DNA of 48,348 nucleotides from JAAYAN01 sp964437215 (GCA_964437215.1 CAYTFZ010000010.1:1-48348); one strand, 5' to 3'. Shown: positions 1 to 8,910, numbered from the stretch's first letter. The notes: generated by a model from the letters alone, not told the origin. Numbers and translations are program-made.

Positions 1-1
1 C

Positions 2-1749
2 GAAAAAGCCGGCATTCCAGTATTTACAATCGGTCTCGGCGACACTTCCCTTTCAAAAGACATTACTGTTAACAGAATAATCCATAACGAAGCGGTTTAC
101 GCCGGAACAGCAACAAATATTTCCGCCGAAATTTTCAGCAACGGATTTGAAAATCAGGAAATTAAAATTGATTTTTATGAAGACGGCAGATTATTTGAAA
201 GTAAGAATATAACTTTAAAGGACGGCATAAACCGGATTTCAGCCAGCTATCTTCCTGCCAGTCCGGGCGAAAAAAAGATTTCCGCTTCTGTAAGCAGAAT
301 TTCGGGTGAACAGACTTTCGAAAATAACAAGAAAGATACTTTTATTTTTGCCAACCGTTCAAAATTAAAAATATTTATGGTTTCCGGTTCGCCTTCATCG
401 GACTTATCCTTTATAAATAATTCACTTGAACAGAACAAAAATATTGATATCCGAACTTACACCGAAATTATACGAAACCAGCCGCCCGATATTTCTTTTT
501 TCAACAAAATGAAGGATTCGGCAGATGCTGTTATTATTTTAGATTTCCCAGCAAAAAGCAGCAGCCGGCAAACATTAAATCTGCTTAAACAAAATCTTTC
601 CGATAAAAAGATACCTTTCCTTTTTATATTCGGCGAAAATTTTGACCTTACTATGATAAATCAATTCGAAGGATTATTGCCGTTTTCTGCAAAAAGAATT
701 AACAGCGTTTTTTCGCAGATTCAGCCTGTAATTAAAATGCCTAATCACCCATTGATAAAATCGGCAATAGAAAAAGATGTATCGGAGTGGGAAAATCTTC
801 CGCCGGTTTTACGTACAAATTCCGAAATTACTGTTTCACCAGGAAGTATTGTTCCTGCCGAAATTTCCGTAAAAAATATAAAATTCCCTTTCCCGCTGAT
901 AATATTGAATGAAACCGGCGCGTCAAAAAGAGCTGTTGTAACTGCTGCGCAAACCTGGCGCTGGAAATTACAGTCATCTACCCAAAGCCAAAATCTTTAC
1001 GATAATTTTATTAACTCTTCAATTAAATGGCTTACTGCATCGGGCAAGACAAAAAGTTATGTTGAAACATCTAAAAAATATTTTTATCAGGGCGAAGAAG
1101 TAATTTTCAGCGGACAGATTTATAACGATTTGATGGAACCTGTTGCAGATGCCGATATTGTTTTAGAAATAAAAGGAACTGATTACAGCAGCAGTCTTAA
1201 TCTTTTTAAAAGCGAATCGGGTATTTACGAAAGCGGCTTAACAATTAATACTCCCGGAGAATATACTTATACTGCAAAATTGAATGCGCAAGGTATCCGT
1301 CCAATGACTTTTTCAGGCAAATTTGTTGTTAACAGAAGCGATATTGAAAAAGTAAACCTAAAGCAGGATATTGCGTTTTTAAAATCACTTGCCGAATTGA
1401 CCGGCGGTAATTATTTTAAAATAACAGAAACCGGAGATTTGGAAGATATTTTTAAGAATACTGTGGATTCCGGTGTNNNNNNNNNNNNNNNNNNNNNNNN
1501 NNNNNNNNNNNNNNNNNNNNNNNNNNNNNNNNNNNNNNNNNNNNNNNNNNNNNNNNNNNNNNNNNNNNNNNNNNNNTAACAGAAACCGGAGATTTGGAAG
1601 ATATTTTTAAGAATACTGTGGATTCCGGTGTGAAGACTGAAATTAAACGCAAAGAAATTCCATTGTGGAATTACGAATGGATTCTTGCATTAATTGTTTT
1701 ATTGTTTTCTGCTGAATGGTTTTTACGAAAAAAAGCCGGATTGCTTTAA
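2..1749 (+). CDS. von Willebrand factor A / BatA-like membrane protein, 3' part, interrupted by assembly gap
   Basis: The gene is open from the first bases and starts upstream of the window. The earliest codons give GIPVFTIGLGD, the typical end of a von Willebrand A domain. Next come beta-rich, CARDB-like stretches and a segment beginning KLKIFMVSG that resembles the glutamine-amidotransferase-like domain of large VWA membrane proteins. The C-terminus is one transmembrane helix (WILALIVLLFSAEWF) and a short basic tail, ending at TAA 1747-1749. A 100-N gap (1477-1576) interrupts it. As written, the two sides are out of frame, but removing the gap plus one copy of the flanking 55-bp repeat (155 bases) restores one frame. 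It is probably an inner-membrane protein with a large extracytoplasmic part. Its function is unknown, and the link to aerotolerance Bat proteins is only by architecture. Confidence 0.72.
1422..1631 (+). repeat. Exact 55-bp direct duplication flanking the N gap (likely assembly artefact)
   Basis: Bases 1422-1476 are repeated exactly at 1577-1631, immediately left and right of the 100 Ns. Both copies begin taacagaaaccggag and end gattccggtgt. Fusing the copies gives a continuous reading frame through the VWA gene to its transmembrane C-terminus. The most economical reading is two contigs that overlap by 55 bp and were scaffolded instead of merged. Confidence 0.9.
1477..1576. other. Assembly gap (100 N)
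   Basis: A run of exactly 100 N, the same length as the second gap, so it is a placeholder and not a measured distance. The duplicated flanks suggest that no sequence is missing here. Confidence 0.98.
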
Positions 1750-1766
1750 ACTGAAAAGAGGTTAAA

Positions 1767-2171
1767 ATGAATTTAATAGAATGGACTGACAAAGAGCATA
1801 TAAATATTGCCGAAGTTGATGAACAACACGAAAAATTTGTTTCGGTTGCAAACGAACTATACAAAAATCTCGGTTCCGAAAAACGATGGAAAACTGAAAT
1901 GCTTTTAAAAGAGCTTACTGAACTTACTAAACTCCATTTTATAACTGAAGAAAAAATAATGAAAGAAAGTAATTACGAAGGATTCTTCAGCCACAAACTT
2001 GAACACGACCGTTTCTTAAACAAACTTGTTTCTTTTGCGAATAATTTTGAACAAGGCGAAGAAGAAGTTACAATGAAATTCCTGCAATCAGTAAAAAACT
2101 GGCTGATAAATCATTTAGAACTAAACGACCGGAAAATAGGCGTATATCTTAACAGAAAAGGGATTAAGTAG
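1767..2171 (+). CDS. Bacteriohemerythrin
   Basis: A 134-residue single-domain hemerythrin, the usual family length. All seven diiron ligands can be placed: His21 (VDEQH), His57 and Glu61 (HFITEE), His76 and His80 (HKLEH), His116 and Asp121 (HLELND). The family binds O2 reversibly at a non-heme diiron site in the cytoplasm, serving O2 delivery, storage or sensing. It starts with ATG shortly after an AGAGG-type ribosome site, 17 bases beyond the VWA gene, and its stop is followed at once by the ATG of the next gene, so the three are probably cotranscribed. No signal peptide or fused sensor domain is present. With the superoxide reductase at 33159 it points to life at low or fluctuating oxygen. 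Confidence 0.93.
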   Translation: MNLIEWTDKEHINIAEVDEQHEKFVSVANELYKNLGSEKRWKTEMLLKELTELTKLHFITEEKIMKESNYEGFFSHKLEHDRFLNKLVSFANNFEQGEEEVTMKFLQSVKNWLINHLELNDRKIGVYLNRKGIK

Positions 2172-2858
2172 ATGTCTTTTCTTTCCGAACTTTCCGATTT
2201 CCTGTTTCCGCGTTTTTGCCTTTCGTGCAATGAAAAATTAAATACAAAGCAAAAATATTTTTGCTTAGGATGCAGCAAAGAACTAAAGGAGGCAGAAACA
2301 CATTTTATTGAAAAAGAATACCAGCGAAAATTTGCTTCGGATAATATTATTTCGGGTCTGTTCAGCTTATATGTTTTCGAAGCGGACCAACCTATTCAGG
2401 ATATTATTCATCATCTGAAGTACGGGAAACGTTTCAGGGCAGGAATATTTTTAGGAAAGCAAGTCGGCGCAAAATTGTTAAAAACATTTCCTGAAAGCAA
2501 TATCGACATTTTTATTCCGGTTCCGCTTTTTCATTCCAAAGAAGCCGAAAGAGGTTTTAATCAATCGGATTTTATTGCACGCGGAATAAGTAAAGTTTAC
2601 GGAAAACCGGTTAAAACCGATATTTTAAAACGGGTAAAAAACACAAAAACGCAAACCAAATTAAACATCACTGAGAGAATGGAAAATATGGACGGAGCAT
2701 TTATTATAAGCAATCCTGAAATAATTAGGGGCAAAACCATCGCGATGACAGATGATGTTATCACGACAGGTGCAACAATTAAGGAATGTGCAAAGGTATT
2801 AAAACAAAACGGTGCTAAAGATGTATTTGCCGTAAGCGTTGCAATTACGAATATTTAA
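2172..2858 (+). CDS. ComF family phosphoribosyltransferase-like protein
   Basis: A 228-residue protein with the ComF layout. An N-terminal four-cysteine zinc motif (Cys16, Cys19, Cys31, Cys34) is followed by a type I phosphoribosyltransferase fold whose PRPP loop reads IAMTDDVITTGAT. Another conserved stretch, PVPLFHSKEAERGFNQS, matches the family. ComF/GntX proteins are tied to DNA uptake in competent bacteria, but the enzymatic substrate is not established. The ATG begins directly after the hemerythrin TAG with no intergenic base, which implies translational coupling. No other competence gene lies in the window, so a role in transformation cannot be inferred from context. Confidence 0.88.
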   Translation: MSFLSELSDFLFPRFCLSCNEKLNTKQKYFCLGCSKELKEAETHFIEKEYQRKFASDNIISGLFSLYVFEADQPIQDIIHHLKYGKRFRAGIFLGKQVGAKLLKTFPESNIDIFIPVPLFHSKEAERGFNQSDFIARGISKVYGKPVKTDILKRVKNTKTQTKLNITERMENMDGAFIISNPEIIRGKTIAMTDDVITTGATIKECAKVLKQNGAKDVFAVSVAITNI

Positions 2859-3008
2859 ATTGTCTTAATATTTATACCGCTCCAATAGAACTAATTATTT
2901 TTTTCGATCAAATTTTTTAATAACATTTCGCTGCTGCGAGGCTAAACAATTAATTAAAAATCTTCGAACTTACTCTTAAACCTTAATCTTGAACCCTGAT
3001 CTATTTCA

Positions 3009-4637
3009 TCACATCTTTTCGGGAGCTGTAACACCAAGAATTTTTAATCCGTTGCGAATAGCAATCTGAACTGCCACAATAAGCGCAATACGAGCTTCAG
3101 CAAGATTCTTTTCAGAACCTATAATTCTGCATTGAGCATAAAATTTATGAAACAAGGCAGCAAGTTCTTCAAGGTAGTTTGCTATACGGTGGGTTTCAAA
3201 ATTTTCGCCGGCATACAGTACTTCTTCACGGAAAGAGTGAAGCTTTTTCAAGATATCCTGCTCTTCAGGAGCAACAAGCAAGTTCAAGTTTTCAGTAGAA
3301 AGATTCAGTTTTTGTTCATCGGTCATTTTTAGAATGGATGAAATTCTTGCGTGTGCATATTGTAAATAAAACACCGGGTTTTCATCCGAATGTTTTTTTG
3401 CAAGAGCTATATCAAAGTTCAAGTGGCTTGTAACACCGCGCATATTAAAGAAATAGCGTACAACATCGGGACCCACTTCATCAATAAGCTCATCGAGCGT
3501 AATAAAATTGGCTTTACGGGTGGACATTTTTACAATTTCGCCTTTTTCGGTAATGGTTACAAACTGATGAATAACAACTTTAACTTTTTCGTCATCGTAA
3601 CCTAACGAACGCAATCCGGCTTTTACATCGGGATATGTAGCATTATGATCCGAACCGAAAAGATCTACCATCAAATCGTATCCGCGCTCGAATTTAGTAA
3701 TATGATAAGCAATATCGGGGAGTCTGTAAGTCGGCTCGCCGGTAGATTTTACAATAACCTTATCCTGTTCCTGCCCCATATCGGTAAGTTTAAGCCACAC
3801 AGCACCTTCTTTTTCGTAGGATACTTTTCTTTCTTGGAAAATATTTAAAAGGGTTTTTATCCTTCCGTCTTCGTATAAAGAATTTTCGTTAAAATAATTG
3901 TCGAATTTTATATTCAGCCGGTTCATTGTTTTTTCGATATCTGCAAAAATCTCTTTTTCCGATACATCTTTAAAGATACCGTCGCCCGGTTCATTTATAA
4001 GTTTATCGCCATATTCTTCTTTTAATTTCTGAGCGATATCCTTGATATATTCTCCTTGGTAATAATCTTCCGGAAAATCAATATTTTGCCCGAGCAATTG
4101 CAGATAGCGCAATTTTGTCGATTCGCCGAGCATCCTCATTTGTCTGCCGGCATTGTTAAAATAATACTCGCGGTCAACGTTGTAACCAATCCATTCAAGC
4201 ATATTTGCAATGGTATCGCCCACAACGGCATTTCTTCCATGCCCGACTGTAAGAGGCCCGGTAGGATTTGCCGAAACAAATTCCACCATCGCTTTTATAT
4301 TTTTATACTTTTCCGATTTTCCGAAATTATCTTTTTCGTTCAAAACTTCTTTAATTATGTTCGAAGTAAAATCCGGTTTGAAGAAAAAATTAATAAAACC
4401 GGGTCCCGCAATTTCTGTTTTATCAATATAACTGCTTTCTGTTTCCAGATTGGCAATTATTTCTTCTGCAATCTGGCGAGGATTTTTTTTCAATTCTTTT
4501 GATAAAATCATTGCAATATTAGTTGAAATATCTCCGTTTTCTTTTTGATTTGGAACGTTAAAAATTGCTTTTCTATTTTTAAGATATTCTAATTTCAGCG
4601 AGGCTTTTTCAAATAATTTATCCAGATAATTCTTCAC
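3009..4637 (-). CDS. argS: Arginyl-tRNA synthetase
   Basis: This enzyme charges tRNA-Arg with arginine in the cytoplasm. The 542-residue class I synthetase has an N-terminal Arg-tRNA-recognition domain (residues 1-85), the HIGH-type signature in ANPTGPLTVGHGR (about residues 123-135), a KMS-type motif VKMSTRKANF near residue 370, and the DALR anticodon-binding domain with FYLQYAHARISSI, ending GVTAPEKM. Length is normal. The start is GTG at 4637, preceded by AAGGAG, and overlaps the rsfS stop by four bases (GTGA), so translation is coupled to rsfS. It is the last gene of a LytR_C-rsfS-argS operon and converges on the ComF gene. Confidence 0.97.
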   Translation of the reverse strand: MKNYLDKLFEKASLKLEYLKNRKAIFNVPNQKENGDISTNIAMILSKELKKNPRQIAEEIIANLETESSYIDKTEIAGPGFINFFFKPDFTSNIIKEVLNEKDNFGKSEKYKNIKAMVEFVSANPTGPLTVGHGRNAVVGDTIANMLEWIGYNVDREYYFNNAGRQMRMLGESTKLRYLQLLGQNIDFPEDYYQGEYIKDIAQKLKEEYGDKLINEPGDGIFKDVSEKEIFADIEKTMNRLNIKFDNYFNENSLYEDGRIKTLLNIFQERKVSYEKEGAVWLKLTDMGQEQDKVIVKSTGEPTYRLPDIAYHITKFERGYDLMVDLFGSDHNATYPDVKAGLRSLGYDDEKVKVVIHQFVTITEKGEIVKMSTRKANFITLDELIDEVGPDVVRYFFNMRGVTSHLNFDIALAKKHSDENPVFYLQYAHARISSILKMTDEQKLNLSTENLNLLVAPEEQDILKKLHSFREEVLYAGENFETHRIANYLEELAALFHKFYAQCRIIGSEKNLAEARIALIVAVQIAIRNGLKILGVTAPEKM

Positions 4638-5026
4638 TTCTTGCTCCTTGTTCTGCTTTTTGTTTTTACTTCTGTTACAGGTTCGTCTTTAATGTCGGTA
4701 ACAGGTGCATCTCCCCAGAATTTTTCGAGATTGTAATACTCACGCGCTTCTTTTTTAAATATATGCACAATCACATCAAAATAATCTACCAAAACCCAAT
4801 TCAATGTGTCGTAACCTTCAAGATTGCTGTATTTAATTCCGCGTTCCCTCAGCTGTTTATCAATTTCATCGGCAATTGCTTTTACCTGAGTATCCGAATC
4901 GGCGCTGCAAATAATAAAATAATCTGCAATTGAAGAAACATTTCTTAACTCTAGGATTTTTATATCGTAACCTTTTTTAGATAAAATATATTCTGATATT
5001 ATTTTAACAAATTCCTGTGAATCCAA
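4634..5026 (-). CDS. rsfS: Ribosome silencing factor RsfS (Iojap family)
   Basis: A 130-residue RsfS/YbeB/Iojap protein. The family binds ribosomal protein uL14 and blocks joining of the 30S and 50S subunits under starvation. Diagnostic stretches are ISEYILSKKGYDIKILEL, IADYFIICSADSDTQVKAI and WVLVDYFDVIVHIF. After the conserved domain (to about residue 108) there is a roughly 20-residue basic tail ending KSRTRSKK, longer than in many homologues. The start is TTG at 5026, chosen because AGGAG lies six bases upstream and the first residues fit the family. It overlaps argS by four bases. Confidence 0.95.
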   Translation of the reverse strand: MDSQEFVKIISEYILSKKGYDIKILELRNVSSIADYFIICSADSDTQVKAIADEIDKQLRERGIKYSNLEGYDTLNWVLVDYFDVIVHIFKKEAREYYNLEKFWGDAPVTDIKDEPVTEVKTKSRTRSKK

Positions 5027-5034
5027 AATTACTC

Positions 5035-5490
5035 CTATTTAAATGGTTCTAATGAATAATAATCTTTTCCAATAATGACAGATACATCTAAAAAATACTC
5101 GTCATTTAACTGTCTTATAATTGTTTCTTTTTTGGCTACCCCTAACATTTTAGCTATTTTTAATGCATTTGCATAGTTGCCTGCTCTGTCAACTACCAGA
5201 GTTTTTTCAACATCAAAACTTTTGTAATTACCCGAATTAACTACATCACAGCCTTTTTGACGCAAATAATCGGTTACCCTGTCCGCAACCCCCGAAGCTC
5301 CGCAACCGTTCATAACTTCTAGCTGGACAATATCGGCCGGTGCTTCCATTTCATCTCCGGCTTTATTGTATCTGTTTTGATCGGTTATTTTTATAATAAA
5401 GGAATAACCGAGATAGATAACTACAATTGCCAAAAGAAAAATTAAAGCATTAATAGCGGTATTGTTAAATGATTTTTTTTCGCTGCTCAT
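5035..5490 (-). CDS. Membrane-anchored LytR C-terminal domain protein
   Basis: A 151-residue protein with a short cytoplasmic N-terminus, one transmembrane helix (about residues 12-33, INALIFLLAIVVIYLGYSFII) and an extracytoplasmic domain matching the LytR_C family: VQLEVMNGCGASGVADRVTDYL, then a VVNSGNYKSF stretch. The enzymatic LytR-CpsA-Psr domain is absent, so it is not a cell-wall ligase. LytR_C domains are envelope modules of uncertain ligand. It precedes rsfS by eight bases and is probably the first gene of the operon, with the upstream terminator at 5543-5570 separating it from the next gene. Confidence 0.78.
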   Translation of the reverse strand: MSSEKKSFNNTAINALIFLLAIVVIYLGYSFIIKITDQNRYNKAGDEMEAPADIVQLEVMNGCGASGVADRVTDYLRQKGCDVVNSGNYKSFDVEKTLVVDRAGNYANALKIAKMLGVAKKETIIRQLNDEYFLDVSVIIGKDYYSLEPFK

Positions 5491-5542
5491 TTATTTTATC
5501 TATATAATTTCTGCCAAAATGATTTATTTCTTATTCACTAAT

Positions 5543-5570
5543 AAAAAAAACCGGGAGAAAAAAACCCGGT
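5543..5570 (-). terminator. Rho-independent terminator
   Basis: On the minus strand the stem ACCGGG/CCCGGT (5565-5570 with 5550-5555) closes a T-rich loop and is followed by a run of seven to eight Ts (5543-5550). It lies about 40 bases after the stop of the small envelope protein at 5612 and ends that panD-side transcript before the LytR_C operon. Confidence 0.85.
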
Positions 5571-5611
5571 CTGTAAAAATAATAAATTCTTATCGAATGT
5601 GTGAAATTTTA

Positions 5612-6073
5612 TTAATACCAGAATGAATTCCGGTAGAAAGGTGAGTTATAAAATCCAGTCGGATTCTGATTAAACTGCAAAGTAATACTTGTCTTGTCAG
5701 ATGGTTGATAATTTAATTGGATTCTGCTTAAATAAATACCGTTTACTTGTTTAGCAAATCCGTCGCCGAATGTGCTGTAAGGTGAATTCACAAAACTGGC
5801 ATCCACTTCCAAATTCAAATTTTGTGTAAATTTGTAAGCCATAGTATTTGTATATACTCCAAGCGCATAACCAAAATTACTTCCTGCAGAATAAGACATC
5901 GAAAATGTGTGATTCATGCTGAAATTTTCGGGATTGATAAACCCAAGATACATGCTTGTATATTCGCTCTGTACAATTCCCTGCCTTATATTAACCGGTT
6001 TTTCAGCATCTTTAAATTGAGCATTAATATTTACTGAAACCAGCATGAAAAAAATCAAAAGCAAATATCTCAT
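5612..6073 (-). CDS. Small secreted beta-rich protein, probably outer membrane or periplasmic
   Basis: I do not recognise the family. The 153-residue protein starts with a clear signal peptide (MRYLLLIFFMLVSVNINA, cut before QFKDAE). The rest alternates polar and aromatic residues in strand-like stretches such as NHTFSMSYSAG, LNLEVDASFV and SRIQLNYQP, and ends with an aromatic C-terminus (NSFWY). This is compatible with a small outer-membrane barrel or a beta-sandwich envelope protein. It lies 38 bases after panD and is closed by a strong terminator, so it is probably the last gene of that transcript. Function unknown. Confidence 0.6.
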   Translation of the reverse strand: MRYLLLIFFMLVSVNINAQFKDAEKPVNIRQGIVQSEYTSMYLGFINPENFSMNHTFSMSYSAGSNFGYALGVYTNTMAYKFTQNLNLEVDASFVNSPYSTFGDGFAKQVNGIYLSRIQLNYQPSDKTSITLQFNQNPTGFYNSPFYRNSFWY

Positions 6074-6111
6074 AATTTCACCTTTTTGCAGCTTTTAACA
6101 AATCTAAATTT

Positions 6112-6468
6112 CTAAAGTTTCGCTTTTACCTTATTATTATCGTCAACCACAACAACAGTAGGTTTATGTTTTAAGGCTTCTTCTTCACTCATTTGCGAAT
6201 ATGTCATAATAATCACTTTATCGCCTATGTGCCCCAACCTTGCAGCTGCACCGTTTAGTCCGATAACGCCGCTTCCTCTTTTTCCTACAATTGTATAAGT
6301 TTCAAATCTGCTTGCATTATTTATATTTACAACCGATACTTTTTCGTACGGTAAAATATTTGCTGCTTCCAATAATTCTTCATCAACAGTCAAACTTCCT
6401 TCATAATACAGATCAGCTTCGGTAATTGTAGCCATGTGAATTTTTGATCTGAACATTTCTCTTGTCAT
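6112..6468 (-). CDS. panD: Aspartate 1-decarboxylase
   Basis: PanD decarboxylates L-aspartate to beta-alanine for pantothenate and coenzyme A synthesis. The 118-residue proenzyme has the self-cleavage site between Gly24 and Ser25 (YYEGSLT), which creates the pyruvoyl cofactor. Other family residues include the N-terminal MFRSKIHMATITEADLYYEG and the GLNGAAARLGHIGDKVIIM block. The length is typical. No panB or panC is in the window. It lies between the RidA gene (83 bases upstream) and the small envelope protein, all on the same strand. Confidence 0.96.
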   Translation of the reverse strand: MTREMFRSKIHMATITEADLYYEGSLTVDEELLEAANILPYEKVSVVNINNASRFETYTIVGKRGSGVIGLNGAAARLGHIGDKVIIMTYSQMSEEEALKHKPTVVVVDDNNKVKAKL

Positions 6469-6551
6469 AACTTACTTTTTATCCATTTTTATTTTTACAT
6501 TCAATTTTAAATAACCTTTAACAGTAAATCAATACAAATCGACAGTTGGTT

Positions 6552-7007
6552 TTATTTCACTTTTGCAATCATTTCAATTTCAACAGGAGCATTAAGCGGT
6601 AATTCACTTACTCCAACAGCGCTTCGGACGTGTTTGCCTGCTTCGCTGAAAATATTCACCAACAGTTCGCTGGCTCCGTTAGCTACTTTTGGCTGTGCTG
6701 TATAATAATCGGCGCTGTTTACAAATACTGTTAACTTTATGATTTTTTCAACATTATCGAGATTTTCTATCAAGGATTTAATAACTGAAAGACAATTCAG
6801 CAAACATAATTCTGCAGCTTTCATTCCTGTTTCAGTAGTTATTTCAGCACCCACTTTCCCCGAATATTGAAGCTTTCCGTCAACTATCGGCAGCTGACCT
6901 GCTGTAAAAACAAGATTTCCTTCTCTGATGCAAGGAATATATGCTGCTAATGGTGCCGGAGCATCAGGTAATGTAAATCCAAGCTGTTTTATTCTTTCTT
7001 CAATCAT
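6552..7007 (-). CDS. RidA family protein (YjgF/YER057c, long subclass)
   Basis: A 151-residue member of the RidA superfamily. True RidA enzymes hydrolyse reactive enamine/imine intermediates made by PLP enzymes to ketoacids. The sequence has the TAGQLPIVDGKL core and the C-terminal HVRSAVGVSELPLNAPVEIEM with the conserved Arg and Glu positions. It is somewhat longer than the ~128-residue RidA archetype and belongs to the broader YjgF-like group, for which deaminase activity is not guaranteed. It is divergent to mazG across about 100 bases that must carry promoters for both directions. Confidence 0.88.
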   Translation of the reverse strand: MIEERIKQLGFTLPDAPAPLAAYIPCIREGNLVFTAGQLPIVDGKLQYSGKVGAEITTETGMKAAELCLLNCLSVIKSLIENLDNVEKIIKLTVFVNSADYYTAQPKVANGASELLVNIFSEAGKHVRSAVGVSELPLNAPVEIEMIAKVK

Positions 7008-7107
7008 ATTAAACTCCTTTAATAATCCAAATATAATTTATTTGAAAATCAATTAAAAGTTATCGCTTTTTTTTATAGATTTGAATTCAATATTTTTGGG
7101 ATGTAAT

Positions 7108-7869
7108 ATGGTAGAAAACAGATTTAATGAGCTTGTTGAAATAATTAACCGGTTGCGTAAAGAATGTCCTTGGGACAGAGAGCAGACTCACGATTCAATT
7201 AAAGCGCAAACGCTTGAAGAAGTATATGAGGTAATTGAGGCAATTGATAATAAGGACTTTACAGAACTAAAGACTGAACTTGGCGATTTGTTGCTGCATG
7301 TTATTTTTCACACTATTATTGCCGAAGAAGATGGAAAATTTTATCTTCATGAAGTTATTGATACTATCAAAAACAAACTGATTCGCAGACATCCGCACGT
7401 TTTTGGAAATACTGAAGTAAAAGACAGCAAACAAGTTATAAAAAATTGGGAGGAAATAAAACTTAAAGAAGGGCGTAAAAGCGTTTTGGACGGAGTACCT
7501 AAAAATCTTCCGGAACTTCAAAGAGCCTGCCGTCTTCAGGATAAAGCTTCAAAAGTCGGCTTCGACTGGGATAAAAAGGATGATGTTTGGAAAAAAGTTC
7601 TTGAAGAAATTGATGAAATGCACGAAGCTGAAATACTTGATAATAAAGAAAAACTTGAGGAAGAAACCGGCGATTTGTTTTTTGCACTGATAAATTACTG
7701 CAGATTTATTGGTGTAAACCCCGAAAACGCGTTGCGAAAGACAAACACCAAATTCATTAATAGGTTCAAATTTGTTGAAGAGAAGATATCAGCTTCCGGA
7801 AAATCTATATCTGAATCATCACTTGAAGAAATGGATAAGTTTTGGGAAGAAAGCAAAAAAAACGGATAG
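7108..7869 (+). CDS. mazG: Nucleoside triphosphate pyrophosphohydrolase MazG
   Basis: MazG hydrolyses (d)NTPs to the monophosphate and pyrophosphate, sanitising aberrant nucleotides. The protein has two tandem MazG folds. The first contains ECPWDREQTHDSIKAQ and the metal-binding LEEVYEVIEAID. The second contains FDWDKKDDVWKKVLEEIDEM and LEEETGDLFFALINYCRF. I place the start at ATG 7108 (MVENRFNELVEII, 253 residues), with a GGGA element just upstream. An in-frame TTG at 7081 would add nine residues that do not fit the family. The stop lies four bases from the convergent phoH stop, with no terminator between. Confidence 0.95.
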   Translation: MVENRFNELVEIINRLRKECPWDREQTHDSIKAQTLEEVYEVIEAIDNKDFTELKTELGDLLLHVIFHTIIAEEDGKFYLHEVIDTIKNKLIRRHPHVFGNTEVKDSKQVIKNWEEIKLKEGRKSVLDGVPKNLPELQRACRLQDKASKVGFDWDKKDDVWKKVLEEIDEMHEAEILDNKEKLEEETGDLFFALINYCRFIGVNPENALRKTNTKFINRFKFVEEKISASGKSISESSLEEMDKFWEESKKNG

Positions 7870-7873
7870 ATAT

Positions 7874-8797
7874 TTATCCTTTCCCGTTTTCTTTATTATA
7901 TTCTTCGTAAGCAAAAATAATATCTTTTACAAGTTTATGCCTTACAACATCTTCGCGATCGAAATAAATAAAGCTTACTCCGTCAACTCCGCGTAAAATT
8001 TGCTGAACCTGAACTAATCCGCTTTTAGTATTATGCGGTAAGTCTATTTGAGTAACATCTCCTGTTATAATGGCTTTCGAATTAGGTCCTAATCTTGTAA
8101 GAAACATCTTCATCTGAAGTGATGTTGAGTTTTGAGCTTCATCAAGAATAACAAAGGAATTATTCAGTGTTCTTCCTCGCATATAAGCTAAAGGAACAAT
8201 TTCAATTATTTCTTTTTCAATGTATCCTTTCAGTTGTTCTGCAGGAATCATATCCTGGAGCGAATCGTATAAAGGTTTCAGATACGGATCAACCTTTTCT
8301 TTAAAATCACCCGGTAAAAAGCCTAAACTTTCGCCAGCTTCTACCGCTGGGCGCGCAAGAACTATTTTACGCACACTTCCCTTTTTAAGGCTTGCAACAG
8401 CAAAAGCTACAGCCAGATAAGTCTTTCCGGTACCGGCAGGTCCAACGGCAAAACAAATATCATTCCTTTTTACACTTTCGATATACTTAATTTGAGTAGG
8501 AGTTTTTGCCTTTATTACATCTTTTTTAGTATATAGAATTATATTGTCGTATTCTTTTTCCGAAATTATTTCGCGTCCTTGAACTGTAAGATCAATAATC
8601 GTTTCAACGTCAGCAGTCTTTAAAGTATTGGTAGTATTTAGGACGTAAGCCATCTCTTTGAATACTTTTTCAACTGCCTCAACTTCTTCAACAATACCTT
8701 TAATATAAACGTTTTCGCCTCTAACAGTAACAGATGTATTAAATCTTTCGTAAATAGGTATTAAATTTTTATCGTTAAATCCAAGAAGAGAAAGCAT
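7874..8797 (-). CDS. phoH: PhoH-like ATPase
   Basis: A PhoH/PhoL family P-loop ATPase of about 307 residues from the first ATG. The Walker A is GPAGTGKTYLA, the Walker B is FVILDEAQNS, and the sensor-like segment is AIITGDVTQIDLP. An N-terminal KH-like region precedes the ATPase. Family members are linked to RNA metabolism and YbeY-type rRNA processing. The true N-terminus is probably upstream: in-frame codons before ATG 8797 read VVEKVLKLENVD, which matches the family N-terminus, and a perfect AGGAGG lies at 8842-8847, four bases before an ACG at 8836-8834. No standard start codon exists there, so the initiation codon is uncertain. Confidence 0.93.
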   Translation of the reverse strand: MLSLLGFNDKNLIPIYERFNTSVTVRGENVYIKGIVEEVEAVEKVFKEMAYVLNTTNTLKTADVETIIDLTVQGREIISEKEYDNIILYTKKDVIKAKTPTQIKYIESVKRNDICFAVGPAGTGKTYLAVAFAVASLKKGSVRKIVLARPAVEAGESLGFLPGDFKEKVDPYLKPLYDSLQDMIPAEQLKGYIEKEIIEIVPLAYMRGRTLNNSFVILDEAQNSTSLQMKMFLTRLGPNSKAIITGDVTQIDLPHNTKSGLVQVQQILRGVDGVSFIYFDREDVVRHKLVKDIIFAYEEYNKENGKG

Positions 8798-8850
8798 ATC
8801 AACATTTTCGAGTTTTAAAACTTTTTCTACTACCGTAAATCCTCCTAAAT

Positions 8851-8889
8851 AAAAAAAAATGCCCTATCAATAAATGAAAAGGGCATTTT
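8851..8889 (-). terminator. Rho-independent terminator after the LysM gene
   Basis: The ten-base stem AAAATGCCCT/AGGGCATTTT (8880-8889 with 8856-8865) is followed on the minus strand by a run of Ts. It sits 22 bases past the LysM gene stop, and the phoH AGGAGG starts within a few bases of the T-run. Confidence 0.9.
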
Positions 8890-8910
8890 AAATTCAACAT
8901 CTAACAAAAA

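Noticed and set aside
1452..1652. Minus-strand frame crossing the first gap
   Set aside because: It exists only because Ns were translated; the opposite strand carries the VWA gene.
4056..4502. Plus-strand open frame of 148 codons
   Set aside because: It is antisense to the conserved argS catalytic domain and has no family features.
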